64,000 bases of DNA from Pedobacter nyackensis. GTDB taxonomy: Bacteria > Bacteroidota > Bacteroidia > Sphingobacteriales > Sphingobacteriaceae. Positions 49,499 to 59,100 of the stretch are shown here, piece by piece. The position numbers and the translations under genes were made by a program. The notes under the pieces were generated by a model that saw nothing but the letters and a program-made list of their open reading frames with translations, did not search any database and was not told the origin of the DNA. Positions within the stretch are counted from its first letter, which is position 1, and every line of letters begins with the position of its first letter. The stretch lies in the NCBI RefSeq assembly GCF_900176505.1, contig NZ_FWYB01000009.1, forward strand, positions 62,001-126,000, read 5' to 3'.

Positions 49499-51364
49499 AT
49501 GATTAAGAAATATAAAGATATCCTGAAAAAGTCTGTACTTTTTTTGGCTCTTTCCACAGCTATAGTGGGATGTGTAAATAAAGATGAATTTTTTGAACTT
49601 AAAGATAGGGGTGGGATTGATGCCGCAATCTGGAGTACTGAAGGTGCTATAGAAATGCATTTGCGCGAAACTTACGACATGTCTACACCACGTTTCCCAC
49701 ATCAGGATACGTATGATCGTTACCCCATCCATTTAGCCAGTGATGAGAATTATTTTTCAGGTAATGATACCTGGGCCAAGGCTGCTTTGGGGGTACAAGG
49801 TGTTCTGGCTAATAATGATGTGAGGTTTGTGGGGAATAAATACCAGGGGTCTACTTTTGGCGATAATCGCTATTTTGATATTGCCCGTTGTAACAATGGG
49901 ATAGTTAATATTCCTTTGGGTACTTTGTCAGATGCATTAAAGAAAAGATTTGTGGGACAGTATTATGCTTTAAGAGCTTTGAATTATTTTGAACTGGTAA
50001 AAGTTTACGGTGGTGTGCCGTTGGTTTTAACTCCACAGAGTCCTGGTACCTTAGATGTTGGGGGACGGGCAAAAGCGAAAGAATGTTTTGATCAGATTTT
50101 AAAAGATCTGGATTTGGCCAAAGAAAATTTACAGAACATTACCTGGGGTGATTCCGATGGAAGGGGAAGAATCTCAACGGAAATTGTAGCTTGTTTAAGG
50201 GCTAGGGTGTTGCTTTACTGGGCAAGCCCGCAATTCAATCCTGGAAATGATTTATCAAGATGGCAAACCGCTTTGCAGGCAAATAAAGAAGCCTATGATT
50301 TGTGTAAAGCTAATGGACGTAAATTGATGTCTAATTACAGTGATATTTTTCTTACCGAAGGTCTGGTTAATACAGAAGCTGTATTTGTGCGCACCTATTC
50401 CGCTACAGTGGAAAGACGTGGGCACAACACTGAAAATAAGGTACGTCCCGTTACTGAGGGAGGATCAGCGAATAACGCATTTATACCTACGCTTATTTTA
50501 TTGAATGCCTATCCAATGAAGGATGGGAATCCGATCAGCACTGTAGGTGGAAATGCAAAATACACATACGATGCGACTATGTTCTGGCAAAACAGGGATC
50601 CACGTTTTGAGGCTACTTTCGCTTACAATGGAAGTGTTTGGCCATTAAGTGGGAAAGCTGGAAGAAAGCAATGGAATTATGTAAACGCGGCTGGTGAAAC
50701 TGCCAATTACGGTGTGTATTCCAAAAAATTCTCTAACGCTTCTATTGCGTCGGGTGCTGTTAACTATACCAATAATCTGGGAGGGAGCGGTATGGACTGG
50801 GTAGAAATTCGTTTTGCAGAGGTAATGATGAATTATGCGGAATGCGCCAATGAGACTGGTGACCTAAGTACGGCTAAGAATTTGATCAGAGAGATCAGAC
50901 AGCGTGCGGGCATAGAAGCGGGGAACGGCGGAAACGACTACGGTCTGGGAGCTATATCTAGCTCCTCGCAAATGAGAGAATTGCTTGTTAACGAGCGTTT
51001 TATCGAATTTTCTTTTGAAAGTAAACGTAATGCGGACTTAAGAAGATTAAGAAGATGGCATACTTTGACTGGAACTATACAAACCATTCGAATTGAATTG
51101 CAAAGATCAGGAGACAAAGCAATCTTAGAGTCTGCTATTCCCACCAATCCAACTATGTTAAGAAGGGATACATTGGATTATAATAAGAAAAGTACATACA
51201 ACTACTTTTTTAAGAATGCAGTTCTAACTCCGAGTGGTATAAGTGCTTTCAGTATTCCTGAGTACCATTATTTCTACACTTTCCATAATGATTTTATGTA
51301 CTCAAGCGCCTTGCTTTTGCCAACAATAGGTTGGGCTGGTGGATCATTTGATCCCTTGAATTAA
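49499..51364 (+). CDS. SusD-like surface glycan-binding lipoprotein
   Basis: From ATG 49499 (a GTG directly upstream at 49496 is also in frame) the protein has 621 residues. It has a lipoprotein signal (lipobox AIVGC, cysteine 25) and SusD/RagB features: FVGQYYALRALNYFELVKVYGGVPLVL near 140-166, VACLRARVLLYWASPQFN, and the C-terminal RagB block with WVEIRFAEVMMNYAECANETG and INERFIEFSFESKR-type sequence. It caps the SusC barrel and captures oligosaccharides at the cell surface. At 621 residues it is at the long end for SusD. The next gene, 25 bp downstream, encodes another surface lipoprotein. Confidence 0.95.
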   Translation: MIKKYKDILKKSVLFLALSTAIVGCVNKDEFFELKDRGGIDAAIWSTEGAIEMHLRETYDMSTPRFPHQDTYDRYPIHLASDENYFSGNDTWAKAALGVQGVLANNDVRFVGNKYQGSTFGDNRYFDIARCNNGIVNIPLGTLSDALKKRFVGQYYALRALNYFELVKVYGGVPLVLTPQSPGTLDVGGRAKAKECFDQILKDLDLAKENLQNITWGDSDGRGRISTEIVACLRARVLLYWASPQFNPGNDLSRWQTALQANKEAYDLCKANGRKLMSNYSDIFLTEGLVNTEAVFVRTYSATVERRGHNTENKVRPVTEGGSANNAFIPTLILLNAYPMKDGNPISTVGGNAKYTYDATMFWQNRDPRFEATFAYNGSVWPLSGKAGRKQWNYVNAAGETANYGVYSKKFSNASIASGAVNYTNNLGGSGMDWVEIRFAEVMMNYAECANETGDLSTAKNLIREIRQRAGIEAGNGGNDYGLGAISSSSQMRELLVNERFIEFSFESKRNADLRRLRRWHTLTGTIQTIRIELQRSGDKAILESAIPTNPTMLRRDTLDYNKKSTYNYFFKNAVLTPSGISAFSIPEYHYFYTFHNDFMYSSALLLPTIGWAGGSFDPLN

Positions 51365-51389
51365 TCAGATTACTTTAAAACGAGAAAAA

Positions 51390-52361
51390 ATGAAAAGTAT
51401 AAGCTTTAAAATTGGTGTTGTGATTTCCGGATTGGTTCTGTCCTTAGGTGCCTGTAAAAAGGAAGCACCAAATATTTATAATATGTTTAACGACGTGTCT
51501 GTAACGTTCAAAGGCGATCATCCTTATAGTGTGACAGCTTATAAGGAGTATAACGATGGGGATAGTATCTATATAGACTATACCATCACTTCCGCAAAGG
51601 AAGATATGGCAGCGGTTTGTGTAAAATGGGAAGGGCAGGAAGCCCCGGTTCAGCAGATCAGTCTTTCTGATGGTGCAAACAAACGAACTTATTCAGGTGT
51701 ATACAAAATGCGTGCAACGAGAGCAGGTGAAAGTAAGTATCGTATATACGCATTAAACAAACAGGCTGTTTATATCGGTGATGGATATACCTCTGTTACA
51801 TTTAATGTAAAAGCAAACTATACTTTCGTAGCAAATAAAAAAATATATGTACCAGATTCGACCTTGAAAGACAGACCTTGTTATTATTCGATAAAGCGGG
51901 GAGAGAGCTTCAGTTACTTAAATGGAAAAGATGTTTCGGCTGACCTGGATTTTGGTATCTATAGAGTTGTCGCACCGCAGGCTGAACAGGGTGTTTCTGT
52001 AGGCGGTTACCATTATTATCTATATTCTTTAAGTGCCAGCCCATTGTTCTTTAATATCAATGATATCAGCACATGGACAAAGAGAGAGACGTTGTTTAGC
52101 GGGCAGCTTGCCGAATCAGCTACTTTTAACGCTAATACGGGTACCACCATGCTGTCATCGGTAAGTATAGGGACCGTTGCTTCAGCTAAAACCATTAATC
52201 TGAAAGAACTGCCAAGGACCGCAGCAGCTGCAATAAAGCTTAATTCAGTTGTTTATTTTAAAACGCCTGAAGGAAAATACGGGGCCATTCTCTTTAAGCA
52301 AATTACATCAGATCTTGACGGAAAACCATTTGTTGTGGTCAATGTAAAAGTCCAGAACTAA
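51390..52361 (+). CDS. Putative surface glycan-binding lipoprotein of the SusC/D system
   Basis: The 323-residue protein has a lipoprotein signal (VLSLGAC, cysteine 22) and an all-beta mature part. An N-terminal Ig-like domain (about 30-140, VSVTFKGDHPYSVTAY and YSGVYKMRATRAG) is followed by a larger beta-rich domain. I recognise no named family. Its place directly after SusD and its lipoprotein form match the surface glycan-binding proteins (SusE/SusF-like) that are typically poorly conserved. It ends in a terminator at 52384-52413, so DUF3826/SusC/SusD and this gene form one block. The ligand would be a pectic glycan, by context. Confidence 0.75.
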   Translation: MKSISFKIGVVISGLVLSLGACKKEAPNIYNMFNDVSVTFKGDHPYSVTAYKEYNDGDSIYIDYTITSAKEDMAAVCVKWEGQEAPVQQISLSDGANKRTYSGVYKMRATRAGESKYRIYALNKQAVYIGDGYTSVTFNVKANYTFVANKKIYVPDSTLKDRPCYYSIKRGESFSYLNGKDVSADLDFGIYRVVAPQAEQGVSVGGYHYYLYSLSASPLFFNINDISTWTKRETLFSGQLAESATFNANTGTTMLSSVSIGTVASAKTINLKELPRTAAAAIKLNSVVYFKTPEGKYGAILFKQITSDLDGKPFVVVNVKVQN

Positions 52362-52383
52362 ATTAATTATTGTGTGTGTTTAT

Positions 52384-52413
52384 AAAGCCGCTACCGAAAG
52401 GGGCGGCTTTTTT
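52384..52413 (+). terminator. Rho-independent terminator closing the SusC/SusD block
   Basis: AAAGCCGC (52384-52391) pairs with GCGGCTTT (52403-52410), with further pairing across a GAAA loop, and a T run follows to 52413. Confidence 0.88.
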
Positions 52414-52787
52414 CGCTTGTAGGTTGCGGGTTTTTGAATTCATCTGCTGCTTGACAATCTGTATTAAAATAAGAACTCAAATCAGTATCTTACTGAACTG
52501 TTGCTGTTAAGCGCTTTTTTTTGAACGCCTTTGCCCTCGAAATATGTAACATCTCTGCGACGTAAAACGTTATTTTGACGTTTAAAAACGCGATGTGATA
52601 ATATTGTACAATACATTGAGAAAATTATATAGTAATTAGCATCTTATAGATCGCATTTTTGGATTAATATACCATCTAACCAATTTATAAATCTGACATA
52701 TTAGATTGATTCGTATTTATAGTTGAATATATTTTTTATATATAAATAAATTACGTACTTTTTGATGTTCAATTAATCGAGACATTG
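52414..52787 (+). promoter_or_regulatory. Long leader before the pectate-lyase genes, with motif copy 3
   Basis: A 374-bp AT-rich gap with no gene. It holds TAATATTGTACAATACATTG (52599-52618), matching copy 2 at 45023 in 16 of 20 positions and including the palindrome TATTGTACAATA (52602-52613). Just upstream AAACGT (52565-52570) and ACGTTT (52578-52583) form a small inverted repeat. CTAACCAATTTATAAATC at 52676-52693 resembles the leader motif before DUF3826. The main promoter for the lyase block is expected here. Confidence 0.5.
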
Positions 52788-54443
52788 ATGAAAAAGAAAT
52801 TTTTGCATTTCGTATTTTCTGCAGCACTTGTCGTTGCGGCGCCCTCAGCTTTCGCACAATACCCTAGCATTCCTGCCGATATTAAAAAAGAATCAGAGGA
52901 TATGATGAAGGAAGCTTACCGCCAGTCAGATATTGCGTGGCAAAAAGCACTTCCAATTATAGCAAAGGAAGCAAAGGAAGGAAAGCCTTATGTACCATGG
53001 GCTGGCCGTCCGGTAGATCTTCCACAATCAGAAATCCTTGCTTTTCCTGGAGCTGAAGGTGGTGGCGCGCATAGCTTCGGCGGTCGTGGTGGCCGCGTAA
53101 TTGTCGTGACAAACTTAAACGATAGCGGTCCTGGTTCTTTGCGTGATGCCTGCGAACAAGGTGGCGCAAGAATCGTCGTATTTAACGTAGCGGGAATTAT
53201 CCGCATTAAAACGCCTTTAATTATTCGCGCGCCTTATATTACTATTGCAGGTCAGACTGCTCCTGGCGACGGTGTTTGCGTGGCTGGTGAGTCGGTGTGG
53301 TTAAATACACATGATGTGATTGTTCGTTTTATGCGTTTCAGAAGGGGAGAGACTTTTGTTGGCCGCAGAGATGACGCTATTGGTGGAAATCCTGTAGGTA
53401 ACATTATGATCGATCACGTTTCGGCAAGTTGGGGACTAGATGAAAACATGTCTATGTACCGTCACATGTATAACGATAGCACCGGTAAAACTGAAGTTAA
53501 ACTGGCTACAGTAAATATTACTATCCAAAACTCTATTTTCTCTGAAGCTTTAGATACCTGGAACCATGCTTTTGGAAGCACCCTGGGTGGAGAAAACTGT
53601 AACTTTATGCGTAACTTATGGGCTGATAATGGTGCCCGTAACCCATCAATAGGATGGAATGGCATTTTCAATTTTGCCAATAACGTGATCTTTAACTGGA
53701 ACAATCGTTCAACAGATGGTGGTGATTATACCGCCATGTATAATATCATCAACAATTATTACAAACCTGGTCCGGTAACTTCGTTAAAAGATCCGATCAG
53801 CTACAGAATATTAAAACCAGAGTCTGGCAGAAGTAAATTACCTTATGTTGTATTCGGAAGAGCTTATGTAGAAGGAAACATCATAGAAGGCAATGAAAAA
53901 GTAACAAAAGACAACTGGAATGGTGGGGTGCAGTTGGAAGATAAAAAAGGTGAGTTGATGACTTACGAGCAAGCTCAAACTTACTTTGCTGCTATGCGTG
54001 TAAAAAAACCTTTTCCAATGGCAGAGATGACCATTTTGCCAACGATGGAAGCACATAAATATGTACTCGCAAATGTTGGTGCAACTTTGCCTAAACGCGA
54101 TCCTGTGGATACTCGCGTAATTGAGCAGGTGAGAACCGGAAAAATTGTTACTCCTGCAAATGTTAAGTTATCGGATAAACCGGATTTTGAGCACCGCAGG
54201 TTACCAAAAGATTCCTATAAAATGGGTATCATTACTGATGTCAGTCAGGTAGGTAGTTATCCGGAATACAAAGGTACACCTTACAAAGATGCTGATGGCG
54301 ATGGCATGCCGGATAGCTATGAAACAAAAAATGGTCTGAATCCTAAGGATGCATCTGATACGGCTAAGATCACCAAAAGTGGCTATTCGAATATCGAAAT
54401 TTATTTAAATAGTGTAGTTCCTGTAAAAATTGTTAAACCATAA
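52788..54443 (+). CDS. PL1-family pectate lyase (tandem copy 1)
   Basis: From ATG 52788 (an in-frame TTG at 52785 adds one residue) the protein has 551 residues and a signal peptide (cleavage near SAFAQYP). A right-handed beta-helix starts with AFPGAEGGGAHSFGGRGG (about 85-102), followed by TNLNDSGPGSLRDAC, the cluster YITIAGQTAPGDGVC, RFMRFRRGE with the catalytic-type arginines, RRDDAIGG and IDHVSASWGLDENMS. The C-terminus has a calcium-binding-like DADGDGMPDSYE repeat (about 504-515). It should cleave homogalacturonan by beta-elimination, with calcium. It is a tandem paralogue of the next gene, separated by 4 bp. Confidence 0.93.
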   Translation: MKKKFLHFVFSAALVVAAPSAFAQYPSIPADIKKESEDMMKEAYRQSDIAWQKALPIIAKEAKEGKPYVPWAGRPVDLPQSEILAFPGAEGGGAHSFGGRGGRVIVVTNLNDSGPGSLRDACEQGGARIVVFNVAGIIRIKTPLIIRAPYITIAGQTAPGDGVCVAGESVWLNTHDVIVRFMRFRRGETFVGRRDDAIGGNPVGNIMIDHVSASWGLDENMSMYRHMYNDSTGKTEVKLATVNITIQNSIFSEALDTWNHAFGSTLGGENCNFMRNLWADNGARNPSIGWNGIFNFANNVIFNWNNRSTDGGDYTAMYNIINNYYKPGPVTSLKDPISYRILKPESGRSKLPYVVFGRAYVEGNIIEGNEKVTKDNWNGGVQLEDKKGELMTYEQAQTYFAAMRVKKPFPMAEMTILPTMEAHKYVLANVGATLPKRDPVDTRVIEQVRTGKIVTPANVKLSDKPDFEHRRLPKDSYKMGIITDVSQVGSYPEYKGTPYKDADGDGMPDSYETKNGLNPKDASDTAKITKSGYSNIEIYLNSVVPVKIVKP

Positions 54444-54447
54444 TAAC

Positions 54448-56076
54448 ATGAAAGTACTTTCATTGATCCTGGCAACCGCTGCTATTGGAATTGGAAATCA
54501 GGCCCTGGCACAATATCCGGTAATTCCTCCTGCTATGGAAACTAAGGCTGATTCTGTTTTGGCTGCTATCCAGCGCAAATCAGATCTTCAGTTTGAAAAG
54601 GTAAAACCTATTATTGACCGTGATGCGAAAAATGGTAAGCCCTTTATTCCATGGGCGGCCAAACCTTCGGATCTGCCGCAGGCTAAATTAGCAGCTTTCC
54701 CGGGTGCAGAAGGTGGTGGTGCCTATTCGTTTGGCGGCCGCGGTGGTCAGGTATACGTGGTAACGACAACGGCTGATGAAGGCCCTGGTTCTTTGCGTGA
54801 GGCTTGTGAGCAGGGGGGAGCAAGAATTATTGTTTTTAATGTCGCCGGCATTATCCGGTTAAAAACCCCATTGATTATTCGGGCGCCCTACATTACTATA
54901 GCCGGACAAACAGCGCCAGGCGATGGTGTATGTATAGCCGGAGAATCGGTATGGATCAATACACACGATGTGGTTATCCGTTATATGCGTTTCCGTCGTG
55001 GTGAAACTGATGTAACGCGTAGAGATGATGCTATCGGCGGTAATGTGGTGGGTAATATTATCATTGACCATGTTTCTGCCAGCTGGGGACTTGACGAAAA
55101 TATGTCTATTTACAGGCATGTTTATGATCCAAAAGATGGATCAGCGCCTAAAAAATTACCTACTGTAAATGTCACTATTCAAAATTCTATATTTTCTGAA
55201 GCGTTAGACACTTACAACCATGCTTTTGGTAGTACTATAGGTGGACTAAACAGTACTTTTATGCGTAATCTGTGGGCAAACAATATTAGTCGTAATCCTT
55301 CTGTAGGCATGTATGGGGATTTTGGCTTTGTCAACAACGTGGTATTTAACTGGTGGAACCGTAGTGCAGATGGGGGCGATAACAATTCCTTCTATAATTT
55401 CATTAATAACTATTATAAACCCGGACCAATAACTCCATTAGATCAACCCATTGCTTACCGTATTTTAAAGCCTGAAACTGGAAGAGATAAGAAATTTGCA
55501 CATTTGTTTGGTAAGGCCTATATCAATGGAAACATTATTGAAGGCAATGATAAAGTAACTAAAGACAATTGGGACGGTGGTGTTCAGGTAGAAGGTTCAG
55601 CGAATAAACAAAGGACATTGGATTCTATGCGGGTAAATAAACCTATGCCAATGGCTAAAATAAGCATAATAGATACCCATAAGGCTTATGATTATACCGT
55701 AACTCATGCCGGAGCAAATTTGCCGGTACGTGATGCGGTAGACAAAAGAATAATAGAGCAGGTGAAGACGGGTAAAATTAAATATCTTGAAGGAGGAAAA
55801 ACAAGCCTGGGTAAAGCATATATAAAGCGTCGTTTGCCTGAAGACTCTTATATAAAAGGGATCATCTCAGACATCAGCCAGGTAGGTGGATATCCTGAAT
55901 ATAAAGGTACACCTTACAAAGATTCAGATAACGATGGCATGCCAGATAGCTATGAAATTAAAAGCGGTTTAAATCCTAATGACGCAAAGGATGCAACTAA
56001 GATTAGTAAAAATGGTTATGCTAATATCGAGAATTATATCAACAGCGTAGTGCCTTTACTGGCTGTAAAGCCCTAG
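54448..56076 (+). CDS. PL1-family pectate lyase (tandem copy 2)
   Basis: From ATG 54448 the protein has 542 residues; an upstream in-frame TTG at 54430 would overlap the previous gene and spoil the signal peptide (MKVLSLILATAAIG, cleavage near ALAQYP). It parallels copy 1 through the whole length, with near-identical blocks (RIIVFNVAGIIR, APYITIAGQTAPGDGVC, HVSASWGLDENMS) and the same C-terminal SDNDGMPDSYEI repeat. It diverges at the N-terminus and around residues 370-400, where copy 1 has an insertion. Two lyases side by side probably differ in preferred pectin chain or cleavage mode. It is 4 bp after copy 1 and 59 bp before the beta-helix/TIM fusion. Confidence 0.93.
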   Translation: MKVLSLILATAAIGIGNQALAQYPVIPPAMETKADSVLAAIQRKSDLQFEKVKPIIDRDAKNGKPFIPWAAKPSDLPQAKLAAFPGAEGGGAYSFGGRGGQVYVVTTTADEGPGSLREACEQGGARIIVFNVAGIIRLKTPLIIRAPYITIAGQTAPGDGVCIAGESVWINTHDVVIRYMRFRRGETDVTRRDDAIGGNVVGNIIIDHVSASWGLDENMSIYRHVYDPKDGSAPKKLPTVNVTIQNSIFSEALDTYNHAFGSTIGGLNSTFMRNLWANNISRNPSVGMYGDFGFVNNVVFNWWNRSADGGDNNSFYNFINNYYKPGPITPLDQPIAYRILKPETGRDKKFAHLFGKAYINGNIIEGNDKVTKDNWDGGVQVEGSANKQRTLDSMRVNKPMPMAKISIIDTHKAYDYTVTHAGANLPVRDAVDKRIIEQVKTGKIKYLEGGKTSLGKAYIKRRLPEDSYIKGIISDISQVGGYPEYKGTPYKDSDNDGMPDSYEIKSGLNPNDAKDATKISKNGYANIENYINSVVPLLAVKP

Positions 56077-56082
56077 ATAGTG

Positions 56083-56115
56083 CAACAGTTTTAATTCGTT
56101 CAACAGTTTTAATTC
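56083..56115 (+). repeat. 18-bp tandem duplication between lyase 2 and the fusion gene
   Basis: CAACAGTTTTAATTC occurs at 56083-56097 and again at 56101-56115, giving a period of 18 bp. It lies in a 59-bp gap and is probably a replication slippage product, though it could affect mRNA processing. Confidence 0.8.
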
Positions 56116-56135
56116 AAAATCACCACTAACCAAAT

Positions 56136-59100
56136 ATGATACTTACAAATAAACATACTTCTAAAAAGTATAGTGGAGCAATTGTTTTACCTGCGTTACT
56201 ATGTGCAATTTGGATTTGTTTAAGCGTAGGTGCTGTATTTGCACAAAAAGTTAAGGTTGAAGAACCACCAAAGCCTATTTTTAAGGGTAAAGATGGCAAA
56301 CTGAATTATACACCTGATGAAAAAGGTAACCGTGTTCCCGATTTTTCTTATGTAGGTTATATGGCTGGTGAAAAAGCCATTCCTGATGCTTTGGTAAAGG
56401 TTGTAGTGCCTGTTAAGGAAGGCGATGCAACGCTACGAATCCAGTCGGCCTTAAACTATGTGGCTTCATTGCCTTTAGGGAAGGACGGCCTAAGAGGGGC
56501 TGTTTTACTAGAGAAAGGGAGTTATGAAGTCGCAGGTACGCTGAAAATCAGTGCCAATGGTGTGGTTTTACGTGGTAGTGGCATGGGTACAGATGGAACC
56601 ATTTTGTATGCTACAGGGCTGGATAGGTTGGGCGTGCTACGTATTTTAGGTAAGGATGACCGTGTGAAAGAAAAGCCAGTTACTATTACAGATAAATATG
56701 TTCCTGTGAATGCCATGAAAGTTACCCTTGCTAATGCTTCAGCATTTAAAAAGGGCGATCAGGTGATCGTGCAACGGGCGTCGACAAAAAGCTGGATTGA
56801 TGTGCTGGGAACAGATCATTTTGGCGGAGGCATTACTTCACTGGGATGGAAACCTGGACAGCGAGATATCAATTGGGATAGGAAAGTACTTGCCATAAAT
56901 GGGAATGAGTTAACATTAGATGCACCTTTAACCACTGCCCTGGATGCAGCTTATGGTGAAGCCACTGTGTCAAAATATAGCTGGAATGGCAGAATTTCGA
57001 ATTCCGGAGCGGAAAATTTAAGATTTGTATCTGCTTATGATAAGCAGAACCCTAAAGATGAATACCACCGATGGACAGGTATTTCCCTGGAAAATGTTAA
57101 AGACGCCTGGGTGAGACAAGTGGTATTTGAACATTTTGCAGGCTCAGTGGTAACTGTTCAGGAAACTGCAAACAGAGTTACCGTAGAAGATTGTAAATCG
57201 TTGACACCTGTTTCGGAGATTGGTGGTGAACGCAGGTATACGTTTTTAACTACCGGTGGACAAACCTTGTTTCAAAGACTTTATTCGGAGTATGGTTATC
57301 ACGACTTTGCTACTGGATATTGCGCTCCCGGCCCTAATGCTTTTGTTCAGTGTCAGGCTTATTTGCCTTTTAGCTTTAGTGGGGCGGTTGACAGTTGGGC
57401 ATCGGGTATTTTATTTGATGTTGTAAATGTGGACGGACAGGCATTGAGCTTTATGAACCGTGGACAAGACGGGCAGGGAGCTGGATGGGCTGCCGCTAAC
57501 AGTGTATTCTGGCAGTGTACTGCTGCAAGGATAGATTGCTATCGGCCACCTACTGCGCAAAACTGGGCTTTTGGTACCTGGGCACAGTTTGCAGGTGATG
57601 GATATTGGGACATGTCAAACGAGCAGATTCAACCGCGTAGTTTATATTATGCACAATTGCAAGACAGGCTCGGATCCCAGGTTGATGCACGCACTTTTGT
57701 GATGCCGGTAGAATCCGAAGCATCAAGTAGTCCACCAGTAGATGTAGCACAGAAATTAACAAAATTAGCTGTTAAGCCGGCTTTGCAGCTAACAGACTAT
57801 ATAGATCAGGCGGCGGAAAGACAAAAAATACCGGTTGATGCAGGTGGAGCTAAAAGTATTGATAAGATTGCTGTAGAAAAGAGTGCAGTAAAACCTCAGG
57901 TTACAGCAATGGCTGTTAACAACGGCTGGATTTTACGTGGAAATACATTGGTTTTTGGCAACAGACAAGATGTACGATGGTGGAACGGCAGTGCCAGGCC
58001 TTATGGTTTAGCAAGTGCAAGTCCCCATATTACCCGTTTTGTTCCGGGACGTTCGGGCCAGGGGTTGACCGATGACCTGGACGAGACCACAGATTTAATG
58101 CAGAAAGGAAGGGTTAAGATCTTAGACCATAATTATGGCCTGTGGTACGATAGAAGACGTGACGATCATGAGCGCATCAGGAGAATGGATGGTGATGTAT
58201 GGGCACCCTTTTATGAATTGCCATTTGCCAGAAGCGGCCAGGACCTCGCATGGGATGGTTTAAGTAAATACGACCTGACCAAATATAACTTATGGTACTG
58301 GAACAGGTTAAGAACTTTTGCTGATCTGGCAGACCAAAAAGGATTGGTTTTGATTCATCAGAACTATTTTCAACATAATATTATCGAAGCCGGTGCACAT
58401 TATGCTGATTTTCCATGGCGTACAGCAAACAACATAAATACCACAGGTTTCCCTGAGCCAGTGCCTTATGCCGGTGACAAGCGCATATTTATGGCAGAGC
58501 AGTTTTATGACATCAGCAATCCGGCACGGAGAGCATTACACCGCGCTTACATTCGCAAATGCCTGGATAATTTTGCAGCTAATACCAGTGTAATTCAGTC
58601 TATAAGCGCCGAGTTTACAGGGCCATTGCATTTTGTGCAGTTTTGGATAGATACGATAAAAGAGTGGGAGAAGGAAACAGGTAAACATCCGATAATTAGC
58701 TTATGTACAACTAAAGATGTGCAGGATGCTATTCTGAGAGATAAAGACAGGGCAGAGGTAGTTGATTTGATTGATATTCGCTACTGGCATTACCAGGCGG
58801 ATGGAACGGCCTATGCACCAGAAGGCGGACAAAATCTTGCTCCTCGTCAGCACGCCCGTTTGTTAAAGCCTAAAAAGACATCTTTCGATCAGGTATACCG
58901 CGCAGTTTCAGAATACCGTTCGAAATATCCTGAAAAGGCAGTCATGTATTCAGGAGATAATTACGACGCCTTTGGATGGGCAATTTTTATGGGAGGTGGT
59001 TCGCTCTTTAATGCCCCTTCGGAAGTGTCTGGAGCTGATAAAACACCGTTTTCTGTTGCCGGAATGCAACCTTTTGAATTGGCAGGAAAGCCTGCAGGTC

